From positions 2,947,071 through 3,009,055 of the forward strand of contig NZ_NTGB01000001.1 of assembly GCF_003072505.1 (NCBI RefSeq): a stretch of 61,985 bases of DNA. The letters run 5' to 3'. The notes beneath the pieces were generated by a model that saw only the letters and a program-made list of their open reading frames with translations, was not told where the DNA came from and ran no database searches. This document shows, one piece after another, positions 34,637 through 44,069 of this stretch. The stretch is from Polynucleobacter rarus. GTDB taxonomy: Bacteria; Pseudomonadota; Gammaproteobacteria; Burkholderiales; Burkholderiaceae. The translations under genes and the position numbers were made by a program. Position 1 is the stretch's first letter; each line of letters starts with the position of its first letter.

Positions 34637-35779
34637 ATGATTGGAAAAAAAATGGAAGATAAGAAATCCAAAGTCACTAATCCTGCCTCCTCCTCCTCTT
34701 CAGCTTCAAGTAATCCGGAATTTAACGGACTTTCTAGCGAAAAACAAAAAGCGTTAAGTGCCGCTTTAGCTCAGATTGAAAAGCAATTCGGCAAGGGCTC
34801 CATTATGAGACTTGGAGACGCTGAAATTGCGCAAGATATCCAAGTTGTTTCGACCGGATCTTTAGGGCTTGATATTGCTTTAGGAGTTGGTGGTTTAGCT
34901 AGAGGTCGAGTCATCGAAATTTATGGTCCAGAGTCTTCAGGAAAAACTACCTTAACCCTACATGCTGTTGCAGAGATGCAAAAACTGGGGGGTACTTGTG
35001 CTTTTATTGATGCTGAACATGCTTTGGATGTCCAATATGCATCAAAGCTTGGTGTTGATGTAAATAATCTACTTATTTCTCAACCAGATACTGGGGAACA
35101 AGCGCTCGAAATCGCAGATGCCCTGGTGAGATCTGGATCGATTGATTTGATCGTGATTGACTCAGTCGCAGCATTAGTGCCCAAAGCAGAAATTGAAGGA
35201 GAGATGGGGGATTCATTACCTGGGCTTCAAGCACGATTAATGTCTCAAGCACTTCGCAAATTAACTGGAACGATAAAACGTACGAATTCTATGATTATTT
35301 TTATTAATCAAATTCGTATGAAAATTGGAGTCATGTTTGGCTCTCCAGAAACCACGACTGGTGGGAATGCCCTTAAATTTTACGCATCCATGCGATTAGA
35401 CATCAGAAGGATTGGGAGTATTAAAAAAGGTGATGAGAATATTGGTAATGAAACACGTGTAAAAGTGGTGAAGAACAAAGTATCTCCCCCATTTAGGGAG
35501 GCAATATTTGACATCATGTACGGAACAGGAATCTCTAGAGAAGGTGAAATTATTGACATGGGCGTAGAAGCCGACATTGTCGATAAATCTGGTTCTTGGT
35601 ACAGCTACAAGGGTGAAAAAATTGGACAAGGTAAAGATAATGCAAGAGATTTCTTAAAGGCTAACCCTGCTTTAAGTAAGGAAATTGAAGGCTTAATTAG
35701 GGAAAAACTAAGTACTAAATCTTCAAAGTCGGTAATAGCTGGCGCTGAGGTAGATGAAGTAGAACCACCAGAAGCTTAA
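34637..35779 (+). CDS. recA: recombinase RecA
   Basis: The 380-residue strand-exchange protein has Walker [10 protein letters not shown], the Walker B region [22 protein letters not shown], and loop L2 near [23 protein letters not shown], which contacts DNA. Before the usual start ([25 protein letters not shown]) there is an extra Ser-rich N-terminal tail of about 30 residues. ATGs at 34637 and 34652 are both possible starts. It is followed by recX after 10 nt and controlled by a LexA box. Confidence 0.97.
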   Translation: MIGKKMEDKKSKVTNPASSSSSASSNPEFNGLSSEKQKALSAALAQIEKQFGKGSIMRLGDAEIAQDIQVVSTGSLGLDIALGVGGLARGRVIEIYGPESSGKTTLTLHAVAEMQKLGGTCAFIDAEHALDVQYASKLGVDVNNLLISQPDTGEQALEIADALVRSGSIDLIVIDSVAALVPKAEIEGEMGDSLPGLQARLMSQALRKLTGTIKRTNSMIIFINQIRMKIGVMFGSPETTTGGNALKFYASMRLDIRRIGSIKKGDENIGNETRVKVVKNKVSPPFREAIFDIMYGTGISREGEIIDMGVEADIVDKSGSWYSYKGEKIGQGKDNARDFLKANPALSKEIEGLIREKLSTKSSKSVIAGAEVDEVEPPEA

Positions 35780-35789
35780 AGATTCATCT

Positions 35790-36254
35790 GTGCAAAATAG
35801 TGAAAATGCTCGTTCAAAAATAAGTCTAATTGGACGAGCAATTAAGTATTTGTCAAATCGTGATCACAGTCAATTTGAACTCAGAAAAAAGCTATCACCC
35901 CATGCCATCTCCGAGGAGGAGTTGGATGAGGTTATTAAAAAGTTGATAGATAAAGGTTATCTATCTAATCAACGTTTTACCGAAAGTTTCATTGCTAGCA
36001 AATCCAAAAAATTTGGTATGCGCAAAATTTCCCAAGTACTTCAGCAACATCAGTTGGATTCAGAAATATTAAAAACAGAAATAGAAAAATTGAGAGAATC
36101 AGAGCCCCAAAGGTGTTATGAAATATGGGAAAGAAAGTTTGGTCAAGTCACTAAAGAGCCAAACGAGTTAGCAAAACAAATTAGATTTCTAGTTAGTCGA
36201 GGCTTTTCTCACGAGATTGTTATGGGTATCGTAAAAGGAAAACATCTCAGTTAG
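35790..36254 (+). CDS. recX: regulatory protein RecX
   Basis: The 154-residue helical-repeat protein binds RecA filaments and limits their growth. The pattern AIKYLSNRDHSQFELRKKLSPHAI and VIKKLIDKGYLSNQRFTESFIASK is diagnostic. It starts with GTG 10 nt after recA, so it is expressed from the SOS-controlled promoter. Confidence 0.93.
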   Translation: MQNSENARSKISLIGRAIKYLSNRDHSQFELRKKLSPHAISEEELDEVIKKLIDKGYLSNQRFTESFIASKSKKFGMRKISQVLQQHQLDSEILKTEIEKLRESEPQRCYEIWERKFGQVTKEPNELAKQIRFLVSRGFSHEIVMGIVKGKHLS

Positions 36255-36280
36255 TCCGTTGAAAATGTTAGACTATCGGG

Positions 36281-36862
36281 ATGTCACAAAATCAAATAGA
36301 GAAAAACCCTAACCGTCAGTTAATTCACCACCGTGAATTTGATATTAAAGTCTTTAAAAGAGACGACGGACTATGGGATGTTGAAGCGCAAGTAATTGAT
36401 ACTAAAGGGAAAGACTTTAATCTAGTGGTTGTTCACTTGAAAAAAGGGGAACCAGTGCACTTCATGAAGATCTTTTTAACCATTAATACCAAAATGGAAA
36501 TTCTGTTCGCTGAAGCCGAAATGTTGGCACGTCCTTATCCCGGTCACTGTGAACAAATCCTTCCAGACTATTCGAAATTAGTGGGTCTTAACCTGTCAAA
36601 GGGATTTAGGAATGCCGTTAGAGAAAGAATGGGGGGAATCAATGGATGTACCCATATTAATGAACTGAGTTCGATTATACCAACTGCTGTTTACCAAGCA
36701 TTTGTGAATGAGGTATTTCCAGTTACTGTTCCTTACGATCCAAATCGAGTGCCAAAACAAAAGCTACCATTCCAGTTTAATGGCTGTCACAGTTGGAACG
36801 TGAATGGTGAAGTAGTAAAAAAATATCATCCTACATGGTATGGATTTAAGGAAGATGTTTAA
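36281..36862 (+). CDS. DUF2889 family protein
   Basis: The 193-residue protein matches DUF2889, which in Burkholderiales usually lies between recX and sucC. The segments FDIKVFKRDDGLWDVEAQVIDTK, HFMKIFLTINTKMEI and RERMGGINGCTHINEL are typical. It has no signal peptide or known catalytic motif. It is 26 nt after recX and may be part of the recA operon. The function is unknown. Confidence 0.9.
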   Translation: MSQNQIEKNPNRQLIHHREFDIKVFKRDDGLWDVEAQVIDTKGKDFNLVVVHLKKGEPVHFMKIFLTINTKMEILFAEAEMLARPYPGHCEQILPDYSKLVGLNLSKGFRNAVRERMGGINGCTHINELSSIIPTAVYQAFVNEVFPVTVPYDPNRVPKQKLPFQFNGCHSWNVNGEVVKKYHPTWYGFKEDV

Positions 36863-36962
36863 AACTTAAATTGATAAAACACTACTTTGACACATTTTGA
36901 CGTATTAATTTCATTCAAACCATTTATCATTACCAAAACTTGTTCACTAAAAGGAAGACTTC

Positions 36963-38123
36963 ATGAAAATCCACGAATATCAAGGCAAAGAATTACTTCG
37001 CCAATTTAATATTCCAGTACCAAATGGCATACCCGTATTTAACGTCGACGAAGCTGTTGCTGCAGCAGAAAAACTAGGTGGACCAGTATGGGTGGTTAAA
37101 GCTCAAATTCATGCAGGTGGACGTGGAAAAGGTGGTGGTGTTAAAGTCGCAAAGAGCCTAGAAGAAGTAAGAAAGTATTCGACTGATATTTTAGGGATGA
37201 TGTTAAAGACACATCAAACTGGGCCTGAAGGACAATTAGTTAGACGTCTTCTTATCGAAGATGGTGCTGATATTAAAAAAGAGTATTACGTTGGTATCCT
37301 GACAGATCGTGAATCACAAAAAGTGGTAGTAATGGCGTCAAGCGAAGGTGGTATGGATATTGAGGAAGTAGCTGCTCATACACCTGAAAAAATTATTAAA
37401 GAATTTGTTAATCCATTAATTGGTATGACCGATGACCAAGCTAGTAACTTAGTGAAAGGCATTGGAGTTCCAGAAGCATCACAGGGTCAAGCAAAAGAAG
37501 TTTTAGTAAATCTATTTAAGACTTATATGCAAACCGATGCATCATTGGTAGAAATTAATCCTTTGATTCTTGAAGGTAACGGAAATATTAAGGCTTTAGA
37601 CGCAAAGTTTAATTTTGATCCAAATGCCTTGTTTAGACATCCTGAAATCGTAGCTTACCGTGATGAAGCTGAAGAAGATCCTGCAGAAATTGAAGCGTCT
37701 AAATTTGACTTAGCTTACATATCCCTAGATGGCAATATTGGTTGCTTAGTTAACGGTGCCGGTTTAGCAATGGCAACGATGGATACAATCAAGTTATTTG
37801 GTGGTGAACCAGCAAACTTTTTAGACGTAGGCGGCGGAGCAACAGCTGAAAAAGTTACTGAAGCATTTAAGATCATGCTTAAAAACGAAAAAGTTAAGGC
37901 AATTTTAGTAAACATTTTCGGTGGCATTATGCGTTGTGATGTCATTGCTTCTGGAGTGATTACAGCCTGTAAAGCGGTCAACCTATCAGTACCTTTAGTT
38001 GTTCGTATGAAGGGAACAAATGAAGAAATTGGTAAGAAAATGCTAGCAGAATCTGGTTTGCCTATTATTAGTGCAGATACTATGGCCGAAGCTGCCACAA
38101 AAGTTGTTGCTTCTGTTAAATAA
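36963..38123 (+). CDS. sucC: succinyl-CoA synthetase beta subunit (ADP-forming)
   Basis: The 386-residue ATP-grasp subunit starts [20 protein letters not shown]. It has [15 protein letters not shown] for nucleotide binding and LVEINPLIL and [11 protein letters not shown] at the subunit contact. It converts succinyl-CoA to succinate with ATP formation in the TCA cycle. AAGGAAG precedes the ATG. sucD follows after 19 nt. Confidence 0.97.
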   Translation: MKIHEYQGKELLRQFNIPVPNGIPVFNVDEAVAAAEKLGGPVWVVKAQIHAGGRGKGGGVKVAKSLEEVRKYSTDILGMMLKTHQTGPEGQLVRRLLIEDGADIKKEYYVGILTDRESQKVVVMASSEGGMDIEEVAAHTPEKIIKEFVNPLIGMTDDQASNLVKGIGVPEASQGQAKEVLVNLFKTYMQTDASLVEINPLILEGNGNIKALDAKFNFDPNALFRHPEIVAYRDEAEEDPAEIEASKFDLAYISLDGNIGCLVNGAGLAMATMDTIKLFGGEPANFLDVGGGATAEKVTEAFKIMLKNEKVKAILVNIFGGIMRCDVIASGVITACKAVNLSVPLVVRMKGTNEEIGKKMLAESGLPIISADTMAEAATKVVASVK

Positions 38124-38142
38124 GAATAACTAAGGAATAGAT

Positions 38143-39036
38143 ATGTCAATCTTTATTAATAAAAATACACGTGTAATTACCCAAGGTATCACCGGTAAAA
38201 CAGGCCAGTTTCATACTGAAAAATGTCAAGAATATGCAAATGGAAAAGAATGCTTCGTCGCAGGTGTTAACCCTAAAAAAGCTGGTGAAACAATTTTTCA
38301 AATTCCAATTTTTGGATCTGTAAAAGAAGCTGCCCATCAAACAGGCGCGACAGTTTCGGTCATTTATGTACCACCAGCAGGTGCAGCTGCTGCAATATGG
38401 GAAGCTGTAGAAGCTGACCTAGATTTAGCTATCTGTATTACTGAAGGTATTCCAGTTCGAGATATGTTAGAACTCAGAAATCGCATGAAAGAAAAAGAAG
38501 CCAAGGGCGGTAAAAAAACATTATTGCTCGGACCTAATTGCCCAGGATTAATTACTCCAGAAGAAATTAAGATTGGAATTATGCCAGGTCACATTCACCG
38601 TAAAGGACGTATTGGTGTTGTTAGCCGTTCAGGCACGTTAACTTATGAAGCTGTTGCTCAGCTAACAGAGATCGGTTTAGGTCAATCTTCAGCTGTAGGA
38701 ATCGGTGGAGATCCAATTAATGGCTTGAAGCATATTGATGTGATGAAAGCATTTAATGATGATCCTGATACTGATGCAGTAATCATGATTGGTGAGATCG
38801 GTGGTCCTGACGAGGCTGATGCAGCGCGTTGGTGTAAAGACAACATGAAAAAACCAATTGTTGGCTTTATCGCCGGAGTTACAGCTCCTGCTGGAAAAAG
38901 AATGGGCCATGCCGGCGCTTTAATTTCTGGTGGTGCAGATACAGCTGATGCAAAACTTGCTGTTATGGAAGAGTGTGGATTCAAGGTAACAAAAAATCCA
39001 TCTGAAATGGCACGCATCTTGAAGTCATTAATATAG
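38143..39036 (+). CDS. sucD: succinyl-CoA synthetase alpha subunit
   Basis: The 297-residue CoA-binding subunit has the Rossmann start VITQGITGKTGQFHTEKCQEYANG. The catalytic His, phosphorylated during turnover, lies in GKRMGHAGALISGG. LLGPNCPGLITPEEIKIGIMPG is strongly conserved. AAGGA precedes the ATG. A clear terminator follows 23 nt after the stop codon. Confidence 0.97.
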   Translation: MSIFINKNTRVITQGITGKTGQFHTEKCQEYANGKECFVAGVNPKKAGETIFQIPIFGSVKEAAHQTGATVSVIYVPPAGAAAAIWEAVEADLDLAICITEGIPVRDMLELRNRMKEKEAKGGKKTLLLGPNCPGLITPEEIKIGIMPGHIHRKGRIGVVSRSGTLTYEAVAQLTEIGLGQSSAVGIGGDPINGLKHIDVMKAFNDDPDTDAVIMIGEIGGPDEADAARWCKDNMKKPIVGFIAGVTAPAGKRMGHAGALISGGADTADAKLAVMEECGFKVTKNPSEMARILKSLI

Positions 39037-39059
39037 AATGAGTCTGAAGTAATAAATAT

Positions 39060-39079
39060 GGGAGGAAACTCCCTTTTTT
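39060..39079 (+). terminator. rho-independent terminator after sucCD
   Basis: GGGAG, a GAAA tetraloop and CTCCC are followed by six T residues. It is placed directly after sucD. Confidence 0.92.
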
Positions 39080-39083
39080 ATTG

Positions 39084-39104
39084 CCTACATATTTAATATG
39101 TAGG
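39084..39104 (+). promoter_or_regulatory. perfect 9-bp palindrome upstream of terC
   Basis: CCTACATAT (39084-39092), a 3-nt centre and ATATGTAGG (39096-39104) form a perfect inverted repeat between the sucD terminator and terC. It lacks a T-tract, so an operator is more likely than a terminator. No regulator is identified. Confidence 0.4.
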
Positions 39105-39153
39105 TAAATTTAGGCTATGATATCCCGAATATTTAAATAATTAGGAGATTAAA

Positions 39154-39849
39154 GTGATCGATATTACCGCTCAAAGTACTTGGATAGCTCTAGGTATGAT
39201 TATGTTTACGAACATTATTCTGTCTGGAGATAATGCTGTAGTCATTGCAATGGCATCAAGAAATTTACCCAAAGAGCTTCAAAGCAAAGCAATTTTCTGG
39301 GGAAGCGCAGCTGCTATTATTTTACGTGTAATTCTTACACTCACGGCAGTTACGTTATTAACTCTTCCTTATTTAAAAATCATCGGTGCAGTTTTATTGA
39401 TTTATATTGGAGTTCAGTTGTTGTCTGAGAGTGATGACGATGAAGATGGGATAGAAGGCTCTTCAAACCTTTTTAGCGCAATTAAAACCATCTTAATTGC
39501 CGATCTAGTGATGAGTTTAGACAACGTCATAGCAGTAGTCGGAGTGGCTAATAAAGCCCCTGAAGAAGCTCGTATCACGTTAATTTTAATTGGATTAGCC
39601 TTGAGTATCCCTTTGATCATTTTTGGAAGTACGATACTTTTAAAAATCATGGATAAGTTCCCGTTCATTGTGGTTTTAGGAGCGGCACTACTTGGATTAT
39701 TGGCCGGAGAAATGGTTCTAACTGATCCTTCATTAGTTGGCTTTTTTGAGTCAGCACCAAGCTTTTTACATTGGGTTCTTCCTGCTTTAGGCATTGCCCT
39801 AGTTCTAATTATTGGATACGCTTTAAAAAGAAAACACCAGAGTAATTAA
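39154..39849 (+). CDS. TerC family integral membrane protein
   Basis: The 231-residue protein has about seven membrane helices. The two acidic helix motifs of the TerC superfamily are SGDNAVVIAMASRNLP and DLVMSLDNVIAVVGVA, which are thought to bind divalent metal. Relatives export Mn2+ or act in metal homeostasis at membrane enzymes. The start is GTG with AGGAG 8 nt upstream. It is a single gene bounded by terminators on both sides, with a palindrome in its leader. Confidence 0.92.
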   Translation: MIDITAQSTWIALGMIMFTNIILSGDNAVVIAMASRNLPKELQSKAIFWGSAAAIILRVILTLTAVTLLTLPYLKIIGAVLLIYIGVQLLSESDDDEDGIEGSSNLFSAIKTILIADLVMSLDNVIAVVGVANKAPEEARITLILIGLALSIPLIIFGSTILLKIMDKFPFIVVLGAALLGLLAGEMVLTDPSLVGFFESAPSFLHWVLPALGIALVLIIGYALKRKHQSN

Positions 39850-39878
39850 AGCTACGATTTAAGCTCAATTCAAATTAG

Positions 39879-39909
39879 AAAAAGGGAGAACTAGTTCTCC
39901 CTTTTTCTT
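39879..39909 (+). terminator. rho-independent terminator after terC
   Basis: A 12-bp stem (AAAAAGGGAGAA with TTCTCCCTTTTT) and a CTAG loop are followed by further T residues. It is 29 nt after the terC stop codon. Confidence 0.92.
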
Positions 39910-40011
39910 TGTAGGATTCATCTTAGGAATTAAAAGAAAGTTCCGACATGAAAAGGCTCATGATTTAAATGCATATTTGGCAAACTGTTTTCTTTAAACC
40001 AAGGAGAAAGC

Positions 40012-40509
40012 ATGAAACAAATCGTAAAAAATCAATCCCAATTTGAAGGTGGTTTTACCTTAATTGAGTTAATGGTTGTAGTCGCTATTATTGCAATTTT
40101 AGCTTCAATTGCAGTGCCACAATATCAAGAGTACATTGCAAGGGGAAGAGTTGCTGAGGGTATGAGTCTAGCTTCTAGCGCAAAAATTATTGTATCTGAG
40201 ACCTATGCAGCAAATGGTCCAAGTTCTATGGTTGATGCAACAAAAAACTCGTTTAAATTTAAACCGACCAATAGTGTCAAAGAAATGACGATTGAAGATA
40301 CTGGGGCAATTTTGATTGAATTTTCTGATGCCGTTGCACCTGTAGATAAAAACCTTTTAATACTTTATCCATCAAATAACCCGAGAGTAGAAACTGCTGC
40401 GGTTGATTTAGGAAATAAAAAACCTCTAGAACAATGGGGTGGTGCTTGGTCATGTAAAGGAAATGGCTCAACCTTATCTATTAAGTTATTACCCTCAGAA
40501 TGTAGATAA
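40012..40509 (+). CDS. type IV pilin (major-pilin-like prepilin)
   Basis: The 165-residue prepilin has a 14-residue charged leader ending in Gly-Gly, then [36 protein letters not shown]. It is cleaved and methylated by PilD before Phe, with Glu at +5. Near the C terminus two Cys (WSCKG and PSECR) form the D-region disulfide. AAGGAG lies just before the ATG. It stands alone with its own terminator. No other pil gene is in the window. Confidence 0.95.
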   Translation: MKQIVKNQSQFEGGFTLIELMVVVAIIAILASIAVPQYQEYIARGRVAEGMSLASSAKIIVSETYAANGPSSMVDATKNSFKFKPTNSVKEMTIEDTGAILIEFSDAVAPVDKNLLILYPSNNPRVETAAVDLGNKKPLEQWGGAWSCKGNGSTLSIKLLPSECR

Positions 40510-40536
40510 AAAGATTCAAATTACCAAATCTTAGGG

Positions 40537-40569
40537 GAGCTAGTGATTGAATTAGGGCTAGCTCTTTTT
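40537..40569 (+). terminator. rho-independent terminator after the pilin gene
   Basis: GAGCTAG (40537-40543) and CTAGCTC (40558-40564) form a 7-bp stem with a 14-nt loop, followed by five T residues. Confidence 0.8.
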
Positions 40570-40664
40570 GCATATAGAGATAAGATTTATAGCGATAAAA
40601 AATAAAAAAGATATCCCATGAATGAGGGAATTGTTGAAATTAAAAATTCTTGATTAAATGGCAA

Positions 40665-41216
40665 ATGCAAAACATTACATACCAAATTAAGGATCAAATC
40701 TTAAACGAAACAAGCTATAAATTAATTAAAGCTTTTGATATGTTTGAACTGAGGAAATATACATCCTCGACTATGGTTGAAATTATAGAAACAGGATGCC
40801 GAGAAAAGGCTTTATTAAACGCTCTAAATAAAATTTCAATTTATTTAAATAAAAATAACTTAAAAAGAGCAAGTTCTGAACAGGAAGCACTTCCGTATGT
40901 AATTATGCAACCATTAGAAAAGGAAAAATGGAGATTCGAGTTTTATTTACAAAATGAAAGCGATAAGTTAACAGATCAAATAACGGTTCAACAAGATATA
41001 AAAATAAATCGTTTTAATGAAAAATATTTCGCAACCATTAAACTTCCAGGCTTTTTTAGTAATGAAAGAATAATTGAACGAACCTTATTATTAAAATCAT
41101 GGATAGCAAAAGAAAAATTACTTATCAATGAAGCCCCTAAAATTGCAAAATATAAATCATTTTGGGATTTCGCATTTATCGAAAAGAAAGAAATAATGAT
41201 TGAAGTGAGAAGATAG
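40665..41216 (+). CDS. divergent SOUL-like protein, cytoplasmic
   Basis: The protein of about 183 residues keeps the SOUL frame: IKAFDMFELRKYTSSTMVEI, then FYLQNE, then KLPGFFSNERIIERTLLLKSWIAKEKL, ending in KEIMIEVRR. This matches the exported SOUL protein at 31708 segment for segment, but the MTVPV/MTAPV core is lost and there is no signal peptide. The ATG at 40665 is chosen over an upstream TTG at 40650; neither has a Shine-Dalgarno sequence. The coding sequence is very rich in AAA, AAT and TTA codons. The role is unknown. Confidence 0.7.
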   Translation: MQNITYQIKDQILNETSYKLIKAFDMFELRKYTSSTMVEIIETGCREKALLNALNKISIYLNKNNLKRASSEQEALPYVIMQPLEKEKWRFEFYLQNESDKLTDQITVQQDIKINRFNEKYFATIKLPGFFSNERIIERTLLLKSWIAKEKLLINEAPKIAKYKSFWDFAFIEKKEIMIEVRR

Positions 41217-41316
41217 TTCTAGATATCGCTATTTTCTAAATCACTAGTTAAAATAGTTAACTAGAATAATGTCAGAATCTGACCAACAAAGAAACCACTG
41301 GAGTAATTGAGTTAGT

Positions 41317-41952
41317 TTATTTTAGTTGGGAAGAAAATTTAATGAGTTCAGACAAAGATTTGAGTTCAAGTTTGCGCATCACCTCTTGCTTATATTGTTT
41401 AGTTGTCTCTAAAGAGATTCCTAAAGTTTGTGAAAGCTCAGAATTGCTATAACCCTTCTTTAAGAGTTCATAAACTTGGCTTTCACGAGGCGATAGTTTT
41501 TTTAGAATAAAAGCTTTGTCTTTTTGAAAAATGATCTCTCGAATAAACGCCCTATCAAGTTCAATCCCCTTATTAATTGCTGTAAATAATTGATCACTAT
41601 TAAAGGGTTTGATTAAAAAATCAATTGCCCCCTGCTTCATACTTTGAATAATTTGATAATCAGTACTCTCACCACTGATAAATATAAATGGTATGAGACG
41701 ATTAATTTCTAAAAGTGCCGATTGTAAGTTCACACCTGATAAGCCGGGCATTCGCATATCTGAAACAATTACTGCAGGTGCAAAGTTAAAAGGAGTGCTT
41801 AAAAACTCGAGAGGATTACTATACGAGTGAACAACGTAGCCAGCTAACTCTAAAAGAGACTTTAAATCAACACGTAAAAAATCGTCATCTTCTAATAAAA
41901 CAACATGATTAGAATCACTTAAAAAGGATCTTTGATTAAGATCTGGGTTCAT
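41317..41952 (-). CDS. response regulator, receiver plus LuxR-type HTH (FixJ-like)
   Basis: The 211-residue protein has a receiver domain (1-125: acidic LLEDDDF, phospho-acceptor Asp in VSDMRMPG, Lys in FLIKPF). The C-terminal LuxR/FixJ helix-turn-helix reads LSPRESQVYELLKKGYSNSELSQTLGISLETTKQYKQEVMRKLELKSLSEL. It is the likely partner of the histidine kinase encoded 66 nt upstream on the same strand. Confidence 0.93.
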   Translation of the reverse strand: MNPDLNQRSFLSDSNHVVLLEDDDFLRVDLKSLLELAGYVVHSYSNPLEFLSTPFNFAPAVIVSDMRMPGLSGVNLQSALLEINRLIPFIFISGESTDYQIIQSMKQGAIDFLIKPFNSDQLFTAINKGIELDRAFIREIIFQKDKAFILKKLSPRESQVYELLKKGYSNSELSQTLGISLETTKQYKQEVMRKLELKSLSELIKFSSQLK

Positions 41953-42018
41953 TCTATGTTTCCAATAACTATTAAATAAATCATTATTTCAATTTATGAG
42001 AATAATTGTTATCCCCTG

Positions 42019-43494
42019 TTAGGGGGTGGTGTCAAAAATAGGAAATTTAATAAGGAACTTAGCACTGACACCAGGTGTATTTTGTAACTCAATACTTCCA
42101 AAATTCTTCTCAATGATAAACTTTGACAACCATAAACCGAACCCCATTCCTTCTTTTTTAGTGGTTCGAAAGGGCTCAAAAATTGTTCCCACAATTTCTA
42201 TTGGTAATCCTCCCGCATTGTCCAATATGGATAACACGATAAAATTTCCCTCAACTAGAGTATTAATAGTAATTTCAGCATCAATATTATCTGATTTTTG
42301 AATAGCTTGAATTGCATTATTTAATAAATTTAACAGCACCTGCTGTAACTCTTGGGGATTGGCTGTAATTGGGGGTATCGAATAATCAAAATGTAAATTG
42401 AGATGAATATTTTCTTTACTTACCAGCGAGCTTACTAAGTCTAAACAAATTTTAATAATATCATTCAGATTTAATTGAATGAGTTCTTGTTTGTTAGAGA
42501 ATAAGTTTTTTAAAGCCTTTAAAGTAGATCCGGCTCTTTGATTATCGCGTAAAATTTTTGTAACGGTGTATTCAATATCACCTGAAAATAATTTTTGTGC
42601 ATTTAGCTGGAGTTTCAAAATTTCAGCATTAGTTTGAATACTAGCCAAGGGATGACTCAGTTCGTGAGCTATGGATGCTGACAGGGCTCCTGAAACAATA
42701 AATTTATTTGATTTTTGAATCGCATCAGTGAGTGCAGTTTGCTGAATCAATAAATTTTTAATCAGAATATTCTCATCATTAGTTCGAATTGATAGCTCGT
42801 AAACCTCTTCCAATAAAAAAGCATTAATAAATACAAAAATAATTAAGTCCGCAGTTAATAATGAGCCTTTAAGAACAAAGAAAGGTATTGCGTTAAATGC
42901 TAGATTAAATGACTTAAATTCGGGATTAAATGAAGAGTATATTAAAAATAAAAGTACAAATAACAGTACAGTTGTTTCAACAATAACTGCTAGAAAAGCC
43001 CAGTTGATGAAAGAATTTTTATTAGACTTTTTTAATAAATAGATTTCGTGAAAGACCCAATAGCAACCCATAAAATGAATAACGATTGCAAAAATAACTA
43101 AATGAGTTAAATTGCTAATAAATAATGAGGTTAAGAAGAAAAGGAATAGTAAGCCTAAGATAATGCGAATAAATTTTTTTGTATCAAGAGTGTCAAATTT
43201 TGTGTGAACGTTCTTAAAAAAAATCGCAAGACTAGCCCTAGAGCCGAAGTAAAGTATGGCATTAACAATAAATAAATTACTAGAAAAGGGAGAAGCAATA
43301 ACGTCAGATTTTTCAAAAATAAAAGATGAAACACGAATAATAATTAATAAAAAGTTAAAAACTAAGGAAAGCAGAAGGAAATTACTTATTTCTTTTATGT
43401 AAGAATTCTTTTTTCGAGTATGCAGCAAACTCACTAAAAGCGTAGTCAAAAAAAGTGATACGGCTACGTTAAAAAGTAAGATGGCGAGAAGCAT
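42019..43494 (-). CDS. membrane-bound sensor histidine kinase (FixL-type catalytic core)
   Basis: The 491-residue protein starts with about seven hydrophobic helices (residues 1-230) and has no PAS domain visible. The kinase core follows: H-box IAHELSHPLASIQTNAEIL, N-box LQQVLLNLLNNAIQAI, G1 LDNAGGLP and G2 GMGFGLWLSKFIIEK. The HELxxPL form is shared with FixL- and TodS-like kinases that pair with FixJ-type regulators such as the next gene. The signal sensed is unknown. The membrane part is very Phe/Leu-rich. Confidence 0.92.
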   Translation of the reverse strand: MLLAILLFNVAVSLFLTTLLVSLLHTRKKNSYIKEISNFLLLSLVFNFLLIIIRVSSFIFEKSDVIASPFSSNLFIVNAILYFGSRASLAIFFKNVHTKFDTLDTKKFIRIILGLLFLFFLTSLFISNLTHLVIFAIVIHFMGCYWVFHEIYLLKKSNKNSFINWAFLAVIVETTVLLFVLLFLIYSSFNPEFKSFNLAFNAIPFFVLKGSLLTADLIIFVFINAFLLEEVYELSIRTNDENILIKNLLIQQTALTDAIQKSNKFIVSGALSASIAHELSHPLASIQTNAEILKLQLNAQKLFSGDIEYTVTKILRDNQRAGSTLKALKNLFSNKQELIQLNLNDIIKICLDLVSSLVSKENIHLNLHFDYSIPPITANPQELQQVLLNLLNNAIQAIQKSDNIDAEITINTLVEGNFIVLSILDNAGGLPIEIVGTIFEPFRTTKKEGMGFGLWLSKFIIEKNFGSIELQNTPGVSAKFLIKFPIFDTTP

Positions 43495-43567
43495 TCAATT
43501 TTCTTAGTGTGAATTCAGTTTAAAGGACAAAATATTTTGCTATTCAAGGTGAGAATTAAAAGTCTGA

Positions 43568-44038
43568 TTAAATGATCTTCCAATCCCCAGATTTACCACC
43601 ACTTTTTTCAAGTAACTTCACATCACCCATTACCATTCCACGGTCAACAGCTTTGCACATATCGTAGATTGTCAGTAGTGAAATTTGGACTGCGGTGAGC
43701 GCCTCCATTTCAACCCCTGTTTGACCAATAGTTTGAGCTTTGGCATTACATCGAACTGAGCATTGTTCTAGTAAAATTTCGAAATCAACCGTAACATTAG
43801 TTAAATTGATTGGGTGACATAGGGGAATCAATGAACTTGTTTGCTTGGCAGCCATAATGCCGGCGATTCTAGCAATTCCAAGAACATCCCCCTTTTTGTG
43901 ATTTCCTGCAATAATCAAATCTAAGGTATTTTGCAGCATTGTAATTTGACCAGTAGCAACAGCTATACGAGTACTTGGAGTTTTGGTGCCAACATCTACC
44001 ATATGGGCGTCACCAGTTTGATTAAAGTGAGTAAGCAT
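43568..44038 (-). CDS. moaC: cyclic pyranopterin monophosphate synthase MoaC
   Basis: The 156-residue enzyme makes cyclic pyranopterin phosphate in molybdenum cofactor synthesis. Conserved [11 protein letters not shown] and [22 protein letters not shown] carry the active-site His, Glu and Asp residues. Lys in the tail KSGGKSGDW is also conserved. It starts only 31 nt from the divergent M48 protease gene. No other moa/moe gene is in the window. Confidence 0.96.
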   Translation of the reverse strand: MLTHFNQTGDAHMVDVGTKTPSTRIAVATGQITMLQNTLDLIIAGNHKKGDVLGIARIAGIMAAKQTSSLIPLCHPINLTNVTVDFEILLEQCSVRCNAKAQTIGQTGVEMEALTAVQISLLTIYDMCKAVDRGMVMGDVKLLEKSGGKSGDWKII

Positions 44039-44069
44039 TATCGATTAGGATCTTCGTATAAAAAATAAG

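Noticed and set aside
37715..38149. Long antisense frame (144 codons) inside sucC, with similar ones inside sucD and terC
   Set aside because: These are opposite-strand shadows of well-conserved genes; their Ser/Ala/Pro-rich content is typical of antisense frames.
39977..39993. Sigma-54-like promoter (TTGGCA...TTTCT) before the pilin gene
   Set aside because: Pilin genes often use sigma-54, but the -12 half is poor and transcription would start inside the Shine-Dalgarno sequence, leaving no leader.
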